Positions 7,682-8,533 of a stretch of 8,533 bases of DNA are shown here, piece after piece; position 1 is the first letter of the stretch, and every line of letters starts with the position of its first letter. A program made the position numbers and the translations under genes. Source of the DNA: Phycisphaerales bacterium UBA7708 (GTDB lineage Bacteria > Planctomycetota > Phycisphaerae > Sedimentisphaerales > Anaerohalosphaeraceae); assembly GCA_002482415.1 (NCBI GenBank), contig DLFY01000131.1, positions 7,089-15,621 on the forward strand, read 5' to 3'. Under the pieces are notes generated by a model. It did not search any database. It was not told the DNA's origin and saw nothing but the letters and a program-made list of their open reading frames with translations.

Positions 7682-8533
7682 ATGAAAAAAATAAAACCAA
7701 CTCTATTTTCGGCCTTACTTATTCTGGTATCTTTTATGATAGTGTGCGGAATACCCACGGTATCGGCGAAGATTATCACGGTGATGGGGCCTACGTTTAA
7801 TCTGGCCGCCTCAGAAGAATTTATCTCCACACCTGATGGAGGTGCGTATCTGATGTGGGGATACGGGCTGACCGGCGGAATGATGCAGTATGTCGGACCG
7901 ACCCTTGAGGTCAATCAGGGCGATACCGTAACCGTAAATCTGACCAATATGCTGTCTGTGCCGGTATCGATAGTCTTTCCGGGACAGGTGGCCGTTACCG
8001 CTTCCGGAGACTCGGATGGAATTCTGACCAAAGAAGCCGCTCCGCTGGGGGGAACTGCTCAATACAGCTTTGTGGCTTCACACCCGGGGACCTATCTCTA
8101 TCACAGCGGAACCAATCCGGAACTTCAGATTGAAATGGGATTAATCGGGGCATTGATTGTGCGTCCCGCGGATCAGCCGGTCGGAAAGAAATGGGCCTAT
8201 AATCATGTGGATTCCGAGTATGATTATGAGTATCTGTTTCTTTTGACTGAAATGGATCCTGTGATACATCTAATGATGCAGTGCGGCAAAGGAGACCAAA
8301 TCGATCTGACCCAATATTTTCCGGTATTGTGGTTTATCAATGGACGATGTGCCCCGGATACAATGACGGATGCCGAATCGCCGCTGCTGCCTACCCAACC
8401 ATACAACTGTTTGCCTCGTATGCACCCGGGAGATAGGGTTCTGATACGATTTCTGGGCGGCAGCCGGGACTATCATCCATTCCATACACATGGAAACAAT
8501 TTCCTGGTGATTGCCCAGGATGGGCGTCTCCTG
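7682..8533 (+). CDS. Exported multicopper oxidase family protein, 3' end outside the window
   Basis: The first 284 residues are present; the frame is open at the right edge. Residues 1-29 form a signal peptide (MKKIK start, hydrophobic 8-24, likely cleavage after VSA); Cys22 is not in a proper lipobox. A cupredoxin domain follows at about 55-165, with the family pattern GPTLEVNQGDTVTV, SIVFPGQ, GTYLYHSG and EMGLIGALIV. Where normal MCOs have HxHG this one has S96-I-V-F-P-G, and where they have HxH it has H141-S-G143, so most trinuclear copper ligands of this domain are missing. A second domain begins at about 185 (YLFLLTEMD, YFPVLWFINGR) and carries H265-P-F-H268-T-H270-G, the HPxHxHG copper motif of a last MCO domain, followed by N272 instead of His. 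The HCHxxxH motif that should complete it would lie beyond the window. Known relatives, from memory, share the degenerate first domain. Its role may be to supply the copper half-site missing from the upstream MCO module. Confidence 0.88.
   Translation, partial: MKKIKPTLFSALLILVSFMIVCGIPTVSAKIITVMGPTFNLAASEEFISTPDGGAYLMWGYGLTGGMMQYVGPTLEVNQGDTVTVNLTNMLSVPVSIVFPGQVAVTASGDSDGILTKEAAPLGGTAQYSFVASHPGTYLYHSGTNPELQIEMGLIGALIVRPADQPVGKKWAYNHVDSEYDYEYLFLLTEMDPVIHLMMQCGKGDQIDLTQYFPVLWFINGRCAPDTMTDAESPLLPTQPYNCLPRMHPGDRVLIRFLGGSRDYHPFHTHGNNFLVIAQDGRLL

Noticed and set aside
7682..7768. Lipoprotein signal in the third gene (Cys22)
   Set aside because: The residues before Cys22 (MIV) do not form a lipobox and a normal signal peptidase I site (VSA) follows at 27-29.

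Overview
The window holds three genes on the + strand, tightly spaced (50 and 35 bases between them). It looks like the 5' part of one operon for an exported, metal-dependent oxidation system. All three products begin with a Sec-type signal peptide and each start has a good Shine-Dalgarno sequence. The third gene runs off the right edge. I see no RNA genes, insertion sequences, CRISPR arrays or clear terminators.

Organism: the best clue is the C-terminus of the first protein. It ends in two dockerin-type/EF-hand-like calcium loops (DMNADC...IQD and DFNGNG...LLD), linked by a short helix-like stretch. This tail is common on large exported proteins of Planctomycetota, particularly the Phycisphaerae/Sedimentisphaerales group. 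With moderate GC content, that makes a planctomycete the likely source, but this is inference and not proof. Codon use looks uniform across the three genes and nothing suggests recent insertion.

Layout: (1) 1-90 is a short leader. (2) 91-5235 encodes a 1714-residue exported mosaic protein: SdrD-B-like and carboxypeptidase-regulatory-like beta-sandwich modules, an IPT/TIG-like domain, a long right-handed beta-helix with repeated GGGI rungs, and the dockerin-like tail. (3) 5286-7646 encodes a 786-residue fusion of a vanadium-dependent haloperoxidase (PAP2 superfamily) to a two-domain multicopper-oxidase (MCO) module. (4) 7682 to the end encodes the first 284 residues of a second exported MCO-family protein.

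How they may work together: the two MCO-family proteins carry complementary sets of copper ligands. The gene 2 module has complete histidine/cysteine motifs in its first cupredoxin domain but none in its last. The gene 3 protein has lost them in its first domain but carries an HPFHTHG motif in the next visible one. This suggests, without proving it, that the two form one heteromeric copper centre. The haloperoxidase half would add peroxide- and halide-dependent oxidation, and the giant first protein could be the surface scaffold or substrate-binding partner. From memory, large proteins with much the same module order as gene 1 lie beside such MCO genes in other bacteria. The haloperoxidase fusion and the dockerin tail are the parts that look unusual here. 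The substrate is unknown; Mn(II), halides or phenolic compounds are all possible.
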